This document shows, in pieces, positions 35,032-45,578 of a DNA stretch of 64,000 bases. Source of the DNA: Neurospora tetrasperma FGSC 2508 (lineage: Eukaryota; Ascomycota; Sordariomycetes; Sordariales; Sordariaceae); NCBI RefSeq assembly GCF_000213175.1, contig NW_009799103.1:1686977-1750976 (forward strand), read 5' to 3'. The notes beneath the pieces are model-generated. The model was given only the letters and a program-made list of their open reading frames with translations, had not been told where the DNA came from and made no database searches. How positions within the stretch are numbered: position 1 is the stretch's first letter; each line of letters begins with the position of its first letter. The translations under genes were made by a program, and so were the position numbers.

Positions 35032-37199
35032 ACCACCCACACCAGGCCCAGTACAGCGGCGTACAACAAAAAGACGACGATGACGACTATCATCCCCACC
35101 TACCTGTCTCAAGCTCCTCTCGGACCCAAGCCAACGACGACCACCAACCATCAGAAGATGAAGAAGCCCAACTGCTATCGACAGAAGACTACATTGAGCA
35201 ATTCGAACTTGACGACAACACCGACACATCGTCGCCACCTATCGTGACGACCAAACACTCAAAATCTAATTCCAAATCCCGACTCTCCCCAATCTACCGC
35301 CTCTTCACCTTCCTCTCTGGCTCCTCCCATCCCCACCGGCAAACCCTCACCCCTTTCCTGCTTCCGTCAATCCAATCCCTTCCCCGCCTTACACTAGAAC
35401 GCCTCCTTTCCCATCCATGGCAGCGTGCCGCTCTGTTATCTATTGGTATACTCCTTTGGCTCACCATTCTTTCTGTTTCCCTGGTTCAGTCCAAGGGTAC
35501 TCTCCTCTACTCGGACGGAGAGGGGGGAGGAGAGGTAGTCAGACACCTAGACTGCGTCTCAACCTTTTGGGGACCAGGCAACGAGTGCGGCGTCGACGGC
35601 GAGCGGTGCAAGCCCTTTGGGAACGTCAGCTTTGCGTTTCGTTGCCCGGCGGATTGCAGACAGGTTCAGGTGCTGAATCCGAGGTGGGTTGGGGGGCAGG
35701 AGGTGGTTTATAAGCCTTGGGTAATCGGTGGTGGGGATAATGGGGATGGTTCTGTTGTTGGTGATGTAACTGCTGCCGGCACGGAGACGACGGAGATGGG
35801 GACGGAGACGAGGGTATACAGAGGTGACTCCTTCATTTGCCAAGCAGCGATGCACGCCGGTGTCATCTCCGATTCGAAAGGCGGGTGCGGCGTGGTCAAG
35901 CTAGTGGGAGAATACTACTCCTTCTTCGGCGGAGAAGGAGGCGAAGGCATCTCGAGTCTAGGATTCGACTCGTACTTTCCCATGGGCTTCACCATCCATC
36001 CGGCCTTAACTGGCCCGGGAAAATGTCCCCAAATGGAAATGAAAACAGCCCGCTCCCTAGCCCCAACCATCCTCCTCACCTTTCTGGTATCCCTCCTAAC
36101 CACCTCCGCCACAACCCTCTGGTTCACCAGCTTCATCGCTGTCTTCGCCCACGTCGGCCTCATCTCCGACCCGCCCAATGTCTCCGGCCCCTCCAACACC
36201 ATCCTCCCCCAACTAATATCAATTTTATTCGAGCGCTTGCTTCCCGCAACCTTCACTTCCGCCGTTTTGTTTTGGACCTGTTCGCGCTCCACAAACCTCC
36301 GCGCTATCCCCCCTTCAGCAAACCTCGAAAAAACAGTCCTCTGGCTTGGCAGCCTATGGATAGGCGCCCTCTCCAACTTCACCCTCGAGTCCTGGATTCC
36401 CCTCTCCCGTCTAAGCGCGCACGACCTTTCCCACCAACCGGGCGCGGTGGCAGCTCTCGTCGCGATCGTGGCCGTTTTGTGCGTGACTATCGCCTACCAG
36501 GCCTACTCTTTCTGGCTTGAGGGCAGGGTTCCTCCTTACCTCGCCCTCTACGGTGTGTTGCTGGCCGGCATCGCTGTCGGCGCGGTAATTTCCGTGACGG
36601 GGTTAGGAGCGCTGGAGCTGCGAATCCATCACTACGTCCTTGCCCTACTACTACTACCGCTGACGAGTATCCAGACGCGTCCGGCGCTGGCGTATCAGGG
36701 GTTACTTTTGGGGTTGTTCATCAATGGGATTGCGCGGTGGGGGTTTGACTCGGTGATTCAGACGGCGGAGGCGTTGAGGGGGGATGATGGATTGTTGGGG
36801 TCAAGCTTCGTGCCCTTGGTGGATGGGCAGCCGTTGGTTTATCTTAGTGAAGCTCTGGTTGAAACGCCGGAGCTCTGGAGTATCGCTTTTAAGTGGAAGG
36901 GGATTAATGAGACGATAGAGACGTTGGTACCCCAGATACACGAAAAGGGAAGGGAAGAGGCGGAGAGATTGTGGGGGTTGAGTGTTATGGTTAATGATGT
37001 GGAGAGGCATAGAAGTTTTTTTGCGGAGGAAGCGCTGGAGGATCAGGTGTTTAGGTGGGAGAGAGATCCAAGAGTGGTGATGACGCCGGAGTATTTCCGG
37101 TTTGCTTTCTTGGGCGAGGATGGTAGGAGTCTGGATTACTCGGGGGCTGGGACATGGTTTGGAAATGGAACTTGGAGCTCTGGTCCGGGGTTTTATTGA
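35022..37199 (+). CDS. LCCL-domain polytopic membrane protein
   Basis: A 725-residue intron-less protein. Residues 1-130 are hydrophilic and probably cytosolic. A first membrane helix lies at about 136-155 (AALLSIGILLWLTILSVSLV). The LCCL domain follows at about 176-318, with paired cysteines in LDCVSTFWGPGNECG, FRCPADCRQVQ, the signature FICQAAMHAGVISDSKGG and a CGVVKLV block. Six to eight further hydrophobic helices occupy about 340-600, then a roughly 120-residue soluble tail. LCCL domains are thought to bind lipids or glycans on the extracytoplasmic side; the fungal polytopic type has no assigned function that I know. The middle of the LCCL domain carries a Gly/Asp/Thr-rich insertion (GGGDNGDGSVVGDVTAAG). 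The ATG at 35022 is overlapped by a short uORF. Confidence 0.88.
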   Translation: MGLNHPHQAQYSGVQQKDDDDDYHPHLPVSSSSRTQANDDHQPSEDEEAQLLSTEDYIEQFELDDNTDTSSPPIVTTKHSKSNSKSRLSPIYRLFTFLSGSSHPHRQTLTPFLLPSIQSLPRLTLERLLSHPWQRAALLSIGILLWLTILSVSLVQSKGTLLYSDGEGGGEVVRHLDCVSTFWGPGNECGVDGERCKPFGNVSFAFRCPADCRQVQVLNPRWVGGQEVVYKPWVIGGGDNGDGSVVGDVTAAGTETTEMGTETRVYRGDSFICQAAMHAGVISDSKGGCGVVKLVGEYYSFFGGEGGEGISSLGFDSYFPMGFTIHPALTGPGKCPQMEMKTARSLAPTILLTFLVSLLTTSATTLWFTSFIAVFAHVGLISDPPNVSGPSNTILPQLISILFERLLPATFTSAVLFWTCSRSTNLRAIPPSANLEKTVLWLGSLWIGALSNFTLESWIPLSRLSAHDLSHQPGAVAALVAIVAVLCVTIAYQAYSFWLEGRVPPYLALYGVLLAGIAVGAVISVTGLGALELRIHHYVLALLLLPLTSIQTRPALAYQGLLLGLFINGIARWGFDSVIQTAEALRGDDGLLGSSFVPLVDGQPLVYLSEALVETPELWSIAFKWKGINETIETLVPQIHEKGREEAERLWGLSVMVNDVERHRSFFAEEALEDQVFRWERDPRVVMTPEYFRFAFLGEDGRSLDYSGAGTWFGNGTWSSGPGFY

Positions 37200-37424
37200 G
37201 GCATGCCGATATTTGAATGATCAGCACAGCGATGGTACAGTTCACTTGAGTCAAGCATGCCCCTGTGATGTTCCGTCTCTTAATAACTCTTTGCCGTTTT
37301 CCGAAAGCCCAGTACTCTCTTCATCTGGTATTCTACTATACAAGGACCCGTATTAACGTAAGCCTCGCCAGATCGACCCAAGCTTCAATAAAAAAAAAGT
37401 GAAGAACATAACATCAACCCTTTG

Positions 37425-38480
37425 TTACACCTCAACCCCCTGTGTTGACGTACTAGGGGTACTCCCCTTCTCCCCTTTGACTATCGTATCGCCCTCCTCC
37501 AACAACCTCCCCACATCCTCTCCTCCCACGCCCTTCTCTTTCCACCGCTCCAACAACCGCCTCGGCATCTCCCATTCCCTCGCCGCCGCCTCCTTCTTTC
37601 CTTCCTTCATCAATGCCCTTAACCGTTCAGGAACCTTTACTACTTCCCTCGCCAACTCTCTCGTCCTATCCCGCCTCTCCTTCCTTTTCCTCCGCTCCTC
37701 CTCGTCCTCAATGCCATCCAGATCCCTATCCTGCTCTTGCTCCGTTTCTCTGCGTCTCACGGCAGCATCTTCATCCCCACCATGACTCTCCGACAACCGC
37801 TGCCTAAGCTCCCCTCTAATTCCACTCGCAAGCTCATACACCTTTCCCAACACAGCATCCAGGGTGCTAGCCATGGGGTCCAGCTTATCCCCCGTCAGCG
37901 CGTTCGAATCAAACATGCTGGTGCGCATCTTGCGTATGGTTTCGGTCGCGCTGATGAGCTTCGAGTAGTTATCGTACACGAGCGCCTTCTTCTCGGCATC
38001 TAAAGCGCGGATCTCGGACAGGATGCGGGCGTACGTCTTGAGGAGTTCGGCTAGTGTCGACGACTGCAGGAGCTCTGCGAGGTACGGTTGCGCCGAAAAG
38101 TCGGGGGAGTCGAGAAGGGGCGAGGCGGGGATGGAGTCGAATGAGGAGAGGGATTGCTGAAAGCCATTGTTGGACGGGTCGGGCGATGGTGGGGTGGAGG
38201 TTACTTCGAGGATCGGGGTCGAGGTCCCCGTGCCAGAGGCCGCTTGGGATTTTTTGAGGTTGTAGTACTCGCGAAGGGCGGCGCGGTTGGCACGTTTGCC
38301 GGCGGCGGCGGCGACGGGGGCGGCGGAGGGGTTGGGCGAGCTCGAGGCGGATCGAGGCACGTCAAGGCTTGGGCGCGTGGAGGAGGTGGGTGTTGTATTG
38401 GAGTTGTTAAAGGCTTGAGAGGAGTTGACGCGCCGCGCGAGGGGCGTCCCTGTGTCGCGCGGGGTGGCTATTGTTGACAT
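37425..38480 (-). CDS. VPS51-like subunit of the GARP tethering complex
   Basis: GARP/EARP subunit that tethers endosome-derived vesicles to the trans-Golgi network with Vps52-54. A single exon of 351 residues starting at the ATG of MSTIATPRDTG (38480); the 10 codons upstream in frame begin with a non-ATG codon. The N-terminal about 80 residues are Ser/Pro-rich and lead to LREYYNLKKSQ. The Vps51/Exo84/Cog1 helical region lies at about 125-200: DFSAQPYLAELLQSSTLAEL, TYARILSEIRALDAEKKALV, YDNYSKLISATETIRKMR. After that come a charged coiled segment (RRRETEQEQDRDLDGIEDEE, RKRKERRDRTRELAREV) and a short acidic end. It is longer than yeast Vps51 and shorter than the animal protein, as is usual for filamentous fungi. 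Confidence 0.88.
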   Translation of the reverse strand: MSTIATPRDTGTPLARRVNSSQAFNNSNTTPTSSTRPSLDVPRSASSSPNPSAAPVAAAAGKRANRAALREYYNLKKSQAASGTGTSTPILEVTSTPPSPDPSNNGFQQSLSSFDSIPASPLLDSPDFSAQPYLAELLQSSTLAELLKTYARILSEIRALDAEKKALVYDNYSKLISATETIRKMRTSMFDSNALTGDKLDPMASTLDAVLGKVYELASGIRGELRQRLSESHGGDEDAAVRRRETEQEQDRDLDGIEDEEERRKRKERRDRTRELAREVVKVPERLRALMKEGKKEAAAREWEMPRRLLERWKEKGVGGEDVGRLLEEGDTIVKGEKGSTPSTSTQGVEV

Positions 38481-39899
38481 GTTGGAGTGTTCTGGCTGGC
38501 ACTGGTCCAAAGTTCGAGAGGGTGCTGCGAGTGGCGGGGTGGTGTATACGTGCGTAGCCGGCTGGGGGGTCGGTGATGGATCGATAACTCTCGCAGTGCG
38601 TGAAAGCCTGAGGTTGCAATGACGGGTATGAATCTGTAGCGTAATGGCTGGGTCGGTCTAGGCCCGAGTATTGTGTATTGCGATGAGGTGCTGGAGGTGG
38701 AAGTTTGGCGATGCCGGATTTGGGACTGGAGAGCGGGACGGGAATGAGATGACGTGGAGCTCTGACCAACCTTAGGTGCTGTCTGTCCCCTGATATAGCG
38801 GCACTCAATCGGTTGCGGCTGAAAAGGTTAGCGTTTACAGTATGCTGCAGTGGAACCGCACTAGAGCTCAGGGCAATTCAGGGCTGCGTTAGCGCGGTAG
38901 GCGCGTCACAGCGGCGGCATGTCTCGGACCCGCTCATTCCCCAGGGCCCTTCCCCGCACCGCCCGTAGCCATAAAGGTTCTCAAAAAGGTCCCAGGCAGG
39001 ATTCAACAAGTCGGCAACTTTGGCAACTGAACCTTTCCCCATTTTTTTTTTTTCTTTCTTTTAATCTACATTTCATCCCTGTGAACATCTCGCTCAGCCT
39101 TGAAAAAAAAAAAGAAAAAAGAAAAAAAAAAACATTCAGATCCCCAATCGATGAGCACAACATCGGAAAATGATGCCGACCTCTTCCAGTCTTTATAAGC
39201 TACATCGAACTGAGTACCTACCGCAGATCACTGTGAGATATTCAAATTCATCCCATCAACAGCTATCAACGGCTTCAACGGCGCCCAGCTGTTGATCGAC
39301 ATGATCGACCATGGACAGGCCAGCAACGACTTGGCAACGTCCACGGTGGATCTCGTACATCCAGTTCTGATACACTGCGACGAACTGAAAACAAAATCAC
39401 ACTACGCAGTAATTTCCTTACTTGTACCGTACCTACCTACTGTACTCTTCCCCATCCACCAAAGACGTAAACTTTAACTACCTCTATCACCACTCCACAC
39501 TTTTCCACGCTTTCGTACGCACTATCACCCACCACTTCCTCTGTCTTTACAATATCGGCAGTCGCTGTTCCAACTCTGTTCATATTTCCCGGTATTGATT
39601 TCATGGGATCGTTTATAATCACACACACCGCCCCTCTTTCAATAACAGCCGGCCATGCGCATCTGGCAGACTAGTCCCTTCTGCGCTGAAATAAGCATCC
39701 GTCTGGGGCCGTGGGTGGCCAACATCGGTGGAAAACCCACCGCACTCAATGGACGACGAGGTGTATGCGATTGTGGCGGGGTGGCTGTTCGTGTTGCTCG
39801 CAAGGGTGGTTGCACGAGAACAAAGTCAATGTGAGAGGGGCGAAGAGGTCCGTTTGGAGGATAGGGGCTGTGAAAGACTCGCTGCTTCCGAGTCACAGG

Positions 39900-40230
39900 T
39901 CCAAATCAACCGACTTGCAGGGCGCTCAGAGTGTAAGCGGAGTGATAGGTACTCGGCTTCTGTCACACTTTTCATGGTTGACATTCCAACATTGTTGACA
40001 AGGACGTCAATGGGGCCAAAGGCGCCCCAGGCTTCTTAAACCTGGCGCTTCAGGAATTCGGCGCTGGAGATTATATCTTGTCTAGGCAGGGCGACGGTGC
40101 CAGACTTGAGTTCGCCAAGGGGCTGCTCGACATTGCAACCGGTGGCGGTGACCTTGTCACCGCGAAAAATGATCTCTAGGATGGTGGTACGACCAAAGTA
40201 CGGAAGTTGCGCCCATAGCGAGGCAAACGA
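39900..40230 (-). pseudogene. Relic of a short-chain dehydrogenase/reductase
   Basis: Read on the minus strand, about 75 codons from 40200 to 39960 match the N-terminal half of a classical SDR. They include FRGDKVTATGCNVEQ (strand 2 and cofactor discrimination), a LKSGTVALPRQDIISSAEF segment where families have the D-V/T motif, and GAFGPIDVLVNNVGMS, the NNAG motif. An in-frame TAA lies between RQV and EAWG (near 40036), the dinucleotide-binding TGxxxGxG block is not found upstream and the catalytic Ser/Tyr/Lys part is missing downstream. It is therefore a truncated, inactivated gene rather than a living one. Ordinary gene death or RIP could explain it; a few changes are C-to-T type. Confidence 0.7.
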
Positions 40231-42182
40231 AAGGGGGCATTTTAATTTTCGGCGGCGGTGGGATAAGCTAGATGGAAGTTGGTTTGGTGTTTCTTCAGTA
40301 CTGCTGTTGATGCTAATAGCGGGTTTATGAGTAGAAGGGGTGAAGAACAGCCGATCTCATACACCTCAACTGAATATTTTTCCAGGTTGTTACTGACGTT
40401 CATTATCACGGCATGTTAGATGGGTTCCTGAGCACATTCGAAACGTCGTCTTTAAGGATCACGGTGTTCCTAGCCAGAACATGCGATGCGGCCCATGGTA
40501 CAGGTTTGGTCTTTAGTCTTCATCCCAATATAAAGTTCAAGCTGGCTAATACACAGGGCACAGACAATAATTTATAAGCTCTCCAGAAGGGCGTAATGAC
40601 TCAGCGATGTGGAAGTTGTCGGCGGGCGGGCGGAGGGCAGCATCGTTCCGTTACCTCTTTTGGTGTTCACATGCGGAAGATGCGGACACGGCCGCGCCAA
40701 GATCTGCAGGGTATCCATTTCGGGGCGCAATGGGAAGGTGGATGGTGAGATGGATCTCTGGGCATGGGTAGGAGGATACAACGCTCGCCGATTGATCCAA
40801 CTTTCCAGTGGTTTCATTAGACTCTAGGAGGGGGCTTCTCCTGAAGCTGAGGCAGAAGTAGTGCAGTCCATCTCCTCTCCTTGCAACCTCAGTTTCGCAC
40901 TTGCGGTCTCAAACTTGCAACACCCTCCCGCCATTCGAGGATTGAGGTCCTGATGCCTAAATCAGCAGCCAACGATACGGATGGAAGGGCGAGATGCAGC
41001 ACCCATTCCTCCATCATCTTGTCGACGTCATTTCCTTCCAATCTGTCCTGGGAAAAGGATATATTCGAAGCTCAATGACGCTGTCCTGAAGCGCGATCTT
41101 CTGCAGCGCCCTCACCGTTAGCTTCTCTTTTTACGGAAAACGCTAGCTTGGGTGCAGACTGTTCTGTATGCTGTTCGGCTGTTTGTTTTCTTACCCATCT
41201 TTCTGATCCATTGTTTGGTTTCAGAGGTTTCTTCAAACGTTTCAAGGACTTCGAGGGGAATTGACAGTTTGAATGCATGTGCAGGTTTTCCCCGCCCATT
41301 GGCCGCTCATTCTCAAACGGGATGTCCCCCCTTTTTCTTAAGTGGTCCCCGAACAAGCATATGTTTGCCAAGACTTGAGACATGTCAACAAAAGACCCCA
41401 ACACCACCCATCTTGTATGCATCAGAATAGCCTCCTTGATGCAGCTCGAGTCTTTTTCTCCGCCTCAGCGATTACCCATGTTTTGCCTGTCGACAAAGAT
41501 ATGGATTCGGGCATCTCCTCACGGAGTGCCGGAGTTGAGGAAACCCCCTTTCCCAGGAAAGCGAGATAACTAGACCAGCCAGGGCCCAGTTGTGGAAATT
41601 GCACGATACCGTACCTGCGTTTTGGCGAACAACCCAAAAAGCGATGCATACGAGGGTCGAAGATGGCTACCTACCAAGCTAGTAGGGTTGTACTTACTAT
41701 TGACCACTTCGCCACCGGTGCTCCACGAGTCAGTTTAATTGGTAACCTTTTTGGGTGGATAGGTGAGGACGGGGGGAGGTGAAGATCAAAAGAACCAGAA
41801 CCTGCTCATGTGGTCCAACTCTTCAACCCAAGTGCACATCATCTCATATGGGAAAATACAGCCAAATATAAACCATATGAGATCTTGAGGAAATCATCGG
41901 TAGAATGGGTCTCGCACGCACCCCAGCTACACCCAAGTTACCATTGGATAGAAGCACACTATGGCGGTGTGCGGGCAGGGGCGTGTGTTAGTTTTTTAGC
42001 GGAAGAAGCTTTCGGCTGGACAACCAAAGTGCTTCGAATTCCGAACGAGACCCTGTGCTGGTCACTAGTCAACACCCCCTGATAATGAGCAAGGCCTGGA
42101 ATAGCATGAGAGGGAAAGAAAAAAAAAATTGACGATATTCTAGACCCCGATAATTACCGGTATATCCCGGATCGACTACGTG

Positions 42183-42188
42183 TATAAG
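42183..42188 (+). promoter_or_regulatory. TATA box
   Basis: TATAAG about 165 bases before the ATG at 42352, with a long untranslated leader rich in A and C between. Motif and position only. Confidence 0.4.
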
Positions 42189-42351
42189 AACCGTTGGGTC
42201 TGGACAGCAAATCCATAAACAACAGGGAACTTTTCAACATACTTTGACTTCAAGCCCCCAGCTTCTAGTCTCTCAAGCCATCATCACTACTCAATTATCT
42301 ACTTTTTCAATATCATAAGACTTTCAAGTCGAAAAAGAAAGAAACAAAAAA

Positions 42352-43098
42352 ATGGCCCTCTCAACCGAAGTCAACATCACCGTCAACCCCCCCTACCACC
42401 TTCGCGACGGCGCCACACCTTCCCACTTTACCTCCTCCAACCTGCCCTGGATCACCGGCACATGGCACACCACGTACTCGACCAACCCCGAAGAGCAATC
42501 AGGCAAGCGCAATGCGCGCATCTGCCTCAGCCTGATCCGGGGCACCAACTCCGTCTCTTCGGATTCTGAGGGTTCCGACTCGGATATGGAGCCCGACAAG
42601 GACCGGATCCTCGCCGTCCGCTCGTACCAGAACCTGCACTCGTCGGCGATCCAAGACGTCGGGCAAACCGACCTCTTCCTCGACGAGCTGGACCAGGGGT
42701 TCACGCAGGTGAACGGGCCCATTATGCGCCAGCGGTGGGAGATCATTGCGTGGGGAAAGGAGGGACAGCTGGAGGAGTGGATGAATGATGACGGCTCGGG
42801 CTGGATCGTGGACAACTCGGGGGAGGCCAGGCCGGATTGGAGGAATAGTTATGTGGTGGTGTATATCGGAAATGACCTTGGCAAGTTGAGGAATGTGGGC
42901 GAGGGCACGATTGAGATTTGGGATCGGTTTGGGCCGAGTGGACCCCTCAGGGAGGAGACGGTGGAGAAGATTAGGGAGGCTTTGCAAGCGTTGGGAGGGA
43001 AGGATGAGCGGTTCGCAAAGTTGGCATCAAGGTTGCAGAGGATGAGGATGGATGAGGGGAGGAAGAGTGAGGATGATGCGAGGATAAGGGCGTATTAA
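42352..43098 (+). CDS. Uncharacterised conserved-looking protein
   Basis: A 248-residue intron-less ORF in a strong start context (AAAAAATGGCC). I do not recognise the family. There is no signal peptide or membrane segment. Near residues 30-40 LPWITGTWHTTYST looks like the G-x-W strand of a lipocalin/calycin-type barrel, and the following alternating strands (ILAVRSYQNLHSS, QRWEIIAWGKEG, NSYVVVYIGND) would suit a beta-rich fold; this is only an inference. A Ser/Asp/Glu-rich loop (SSDSEGSDSDMEPDKD) interrupts the domain. The C-terminal 60 residues are charged and helical. The C-ending codons and the TATA box support a real, expressed gene. Confidence 0.75.
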   Translation: MALSTEVNITVNPPYHLRDGATPSHFTSSNLPWITGTWHTTYSTNPEEQSGKRNARICLSLIRGTNSVSSDSEGSDSDMEPDKDRILAVRSYQNLHSSAIQDVGQTDLFLDELDQGFTQVNGPIMRQRWEIIAWGKEGQLEEWMNDDGSGWIVDNSGEARPDWRNSYVVVYIGNDLGKLRNVGEGTIEIWDRFGPSGPLREETVEKIREALQALGGKDERFAKLASRLQRMRMDEGRKSEDDARIRAY

Positions 43099-44284
43099 GC
43101 AGGTGGTATGACTTGGGTATAGGCTCTAGTTTGGGCTGAGACTTGAGGGAGCAAGCGAGGTGGGTTGACAAAGACAAAAAGCGCGCTGTAGCCGCTGTTC
43201 GAGTTGATCATGAAAGGATAAAAAAAAAAAAAGGATTTTTGACTTGTAAGTTTGGACGATGCTTTTAGTTACCTACCTACTAGAGGTGATAATGTGTAAT
43301 AGTAATGCATTGGTTCGAACATCCTGAATAACATATCGAGCCTTGTCCTTTCTCTTGTTTCGAAATATCTCATGTGTTTTTATTTGCAGTGTAGGAATAG
43401 CCGTCCTTGCCCTGAGTAACTGCTCAACTTGGCATCGTAACTTCCATTGTCATGAGCAGGTTCCAGAATCTGGATAGATACTTGGTCACTGTCGCCATGG
43501 AATGTTAAAAGTAGGCCGCACTTGTGGACAAGGAACGTGATCGAGTAAACTACCTAGCACTGGATGTATCGAAAAAAAAAATAAAAAATGTCAGAATAAT
43601 ACCAATCCTGAGGAAGAAAAAGAAGAAGAAAAAACGAGACACAACCACCGTTCGAATCGATCACCTCCTTCAATCCTACCCATAATCCCATTTTACCTCC
43701 GAATATGGCACAAAAAAGATGAAAAAAAAGACCAACAACCGCTTACTCGATCACCGCAGTCGACCATCTAAACACCTCAACCTTTTTTTATTGATTTGTT
43801 ATTTTACCTTCTTCTGTCGCTGCAGATACTAACAGATCCCACCTGCAAGCAAGTGGTCGCGGTCTACGATGTGTGGCGGCAGGCGCGGGTACCTGGTGGA
43901 CAAGTAGAGGTATATGTAGTCACGGTGTAAGACATGGGATAGAAGAGGTAAGCTCGAACAACATCAGACACCAGCCTGGAAGTGGAAGTGGAGGACCAGA
44001 ACTCCCGGCGGAAGGAGTGACGAGAGACAGGTGACATGTGGCAGGTCACACTTCAACCAAGGAAGTTTGCAGCTACTGCCTGTATGGCCTGTATTTCCTT
44101 CCATGTCTTGATCGTGCTTGACTTCCACTTGCCTTTTCAATCCATGAAAAACATGGGGAGTTTGCAGATTTTTCTTGGTGTCCGAGTCCATCTCATCATC
44201 TGATCACATCCCATCCCATCCTTCGAATACTCACACCAGAAAGATCAAAAACACTCCCCCAAGTCCACCAATATACACATCATC
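43099..44284. other. Intergenic, 1.2 kb
   Basis: A-rich tracts (43218-43235, 43570-43640, 43705-43730) and a TACCTACCTACTAGAGG word near 43270. No gene seen. Confidence 0.5.
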
Positions 44285-45065
44285 ATGCAGCTTTACATTG
44301 GCGCAGTGTTCTGCGTGGTCACTCTCGCCCATGTCGTCCCCCCTCAACACGTTGACTTCCCCTCCACCGACAGTAACCACAATGCCCTGGCCGTCGATGT
44401 TGCGCATTTGCTTGACCCCCGGAGCGCCGACTTTCAGCGGAATGTTAGCATTGTCGGACTGTCTGCCTCTACTTCTACGAACCGGCCTTTCGTCGAGTAA
44501 GCGTTGTTCTTCCCAATTCCGTGAAGCTACCTTTGGCTGATCTAGTTCCAACTCCAGTTACAACTTCAATCTGACCGCAGGCCCCTTTGCCCCCGCCGCC
44601 TATTGTCACGCCTCCATCTCTACACCTGAAGCCAACAACCTTCTTACCACGGACTGGATTCAGTGTGACCTGCCGCCGTTGGACTCAACCGACACCAAGT
44701 CGGAAGATAAGGCCACTCGGACTTCCTACAGTCAATATCAAGGGGCAAGCAAAATCCGCAGAGCAAATGATGCAAGCAGAAGCGAAGTTGCCCGAGCCTC
44801 AACAGCCTTCCAATGGACCCAAAACCCTGAAGGGAGCGCCACTCTCGATATTGACTCAAACATCACGGTTGCCAGGGACGGCGACGGCAACAGCAGAGGC
44901 GTCGTCATCCGGCAGCAGGCTGTCTACGACATCCCGGCCGAGGATATTGTTGGCCACGCTGAGTATCGGGGACCACAGGAGGTGAGTGCTCGGGTACAGA
45001 AGATGGAAATTTGTGACGATGTCGATGGGATCAAGACTTGCAACGAGATTGGCAATGCTGCATAG
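44285..45065 (+). CDS. Small secreted protein, unknown function
   Basis: 243 residues in two exons, 44285-44496 and 44546-45065, separated by a short 49-nt intron (GTAAGC donor, GGCTGAT branch, TCTAG acceptor). The joint reads RPFVD|SNSSYNFNL and puts both halves in frame. Residues 1-17 (MQLYIGAVFCVVTLAHV) look like a signal peptide. The mature part has four Cys (YCHAS, QCDLP, ICDDVDGIKTC), N-glycosylation sequons (NVS, NSS, NLT, NIT) and a Thr/Ser-rich middle. No catalytic motif is visible. It resembles the many lineage-specific secreted proteins of filamentous fungi; family unknown. Confidence 0.7.
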
Positions 45066-45578
45066 GGTGCCACAAGCGAAACGCAGTGAAGAGACTCAGA
45101 AGAGTGCCTGAAAGACGAGGACATCCCCACAGAAGGTTCTTGATGATATTGATTTCATCAATCCTGTACTCCGCGGCGCTTTGTTGACTTCATGTTGTCG
45201 AAACTGGGCTGGAAGGATCTGCAACTTGTATTTGCAAAATGGTTAGGGGTGGCACGATGTTGAGATCCAGCTAGTCTTGGAGTGGATGAGGGTGGCTATC
45301 AAGAACTCAAAGTTGCATGCTTATTTTTCTCTGTAAGTACGGAGGGAATGAACTTGAACACCGCCGATAAGCTAACCATATCTTTCACAGGAAGTCAGTC
45401 CGAACTCAGAGGCCTTTCACTCACGTAGAGAAGCTGCTGTTGAACACACACTTCCAAAGACACTTTCCACCGCTCGCCACTCATACATCTAACTTTGCAC
45501 CAGCCATGCGGATAACTTGCCCTACCCTTAAGAAGTCTCCAATACCACAGGCGCAAGTGATCCGAACCCCCTCGTAAA
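45066..45578. other. Intergenic between two convergent genes
   Basis: About 0.5 kb with nothing recognisable. Confidence 0.5.

Larger units (their letters stand above)
38481..42351. other. Gene-poor region with one decayed gene
   Basis: About 3.9 kb. It holds the VPS51 promoter, A-rich tracts (39041-39130), the SDR relic at about 39900-40230 and, near its right end, a TATA box and leader for the next gene. Other short ORFs, such as one at 41810-42082, show no recognisable motif. Confidence 0.5.
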
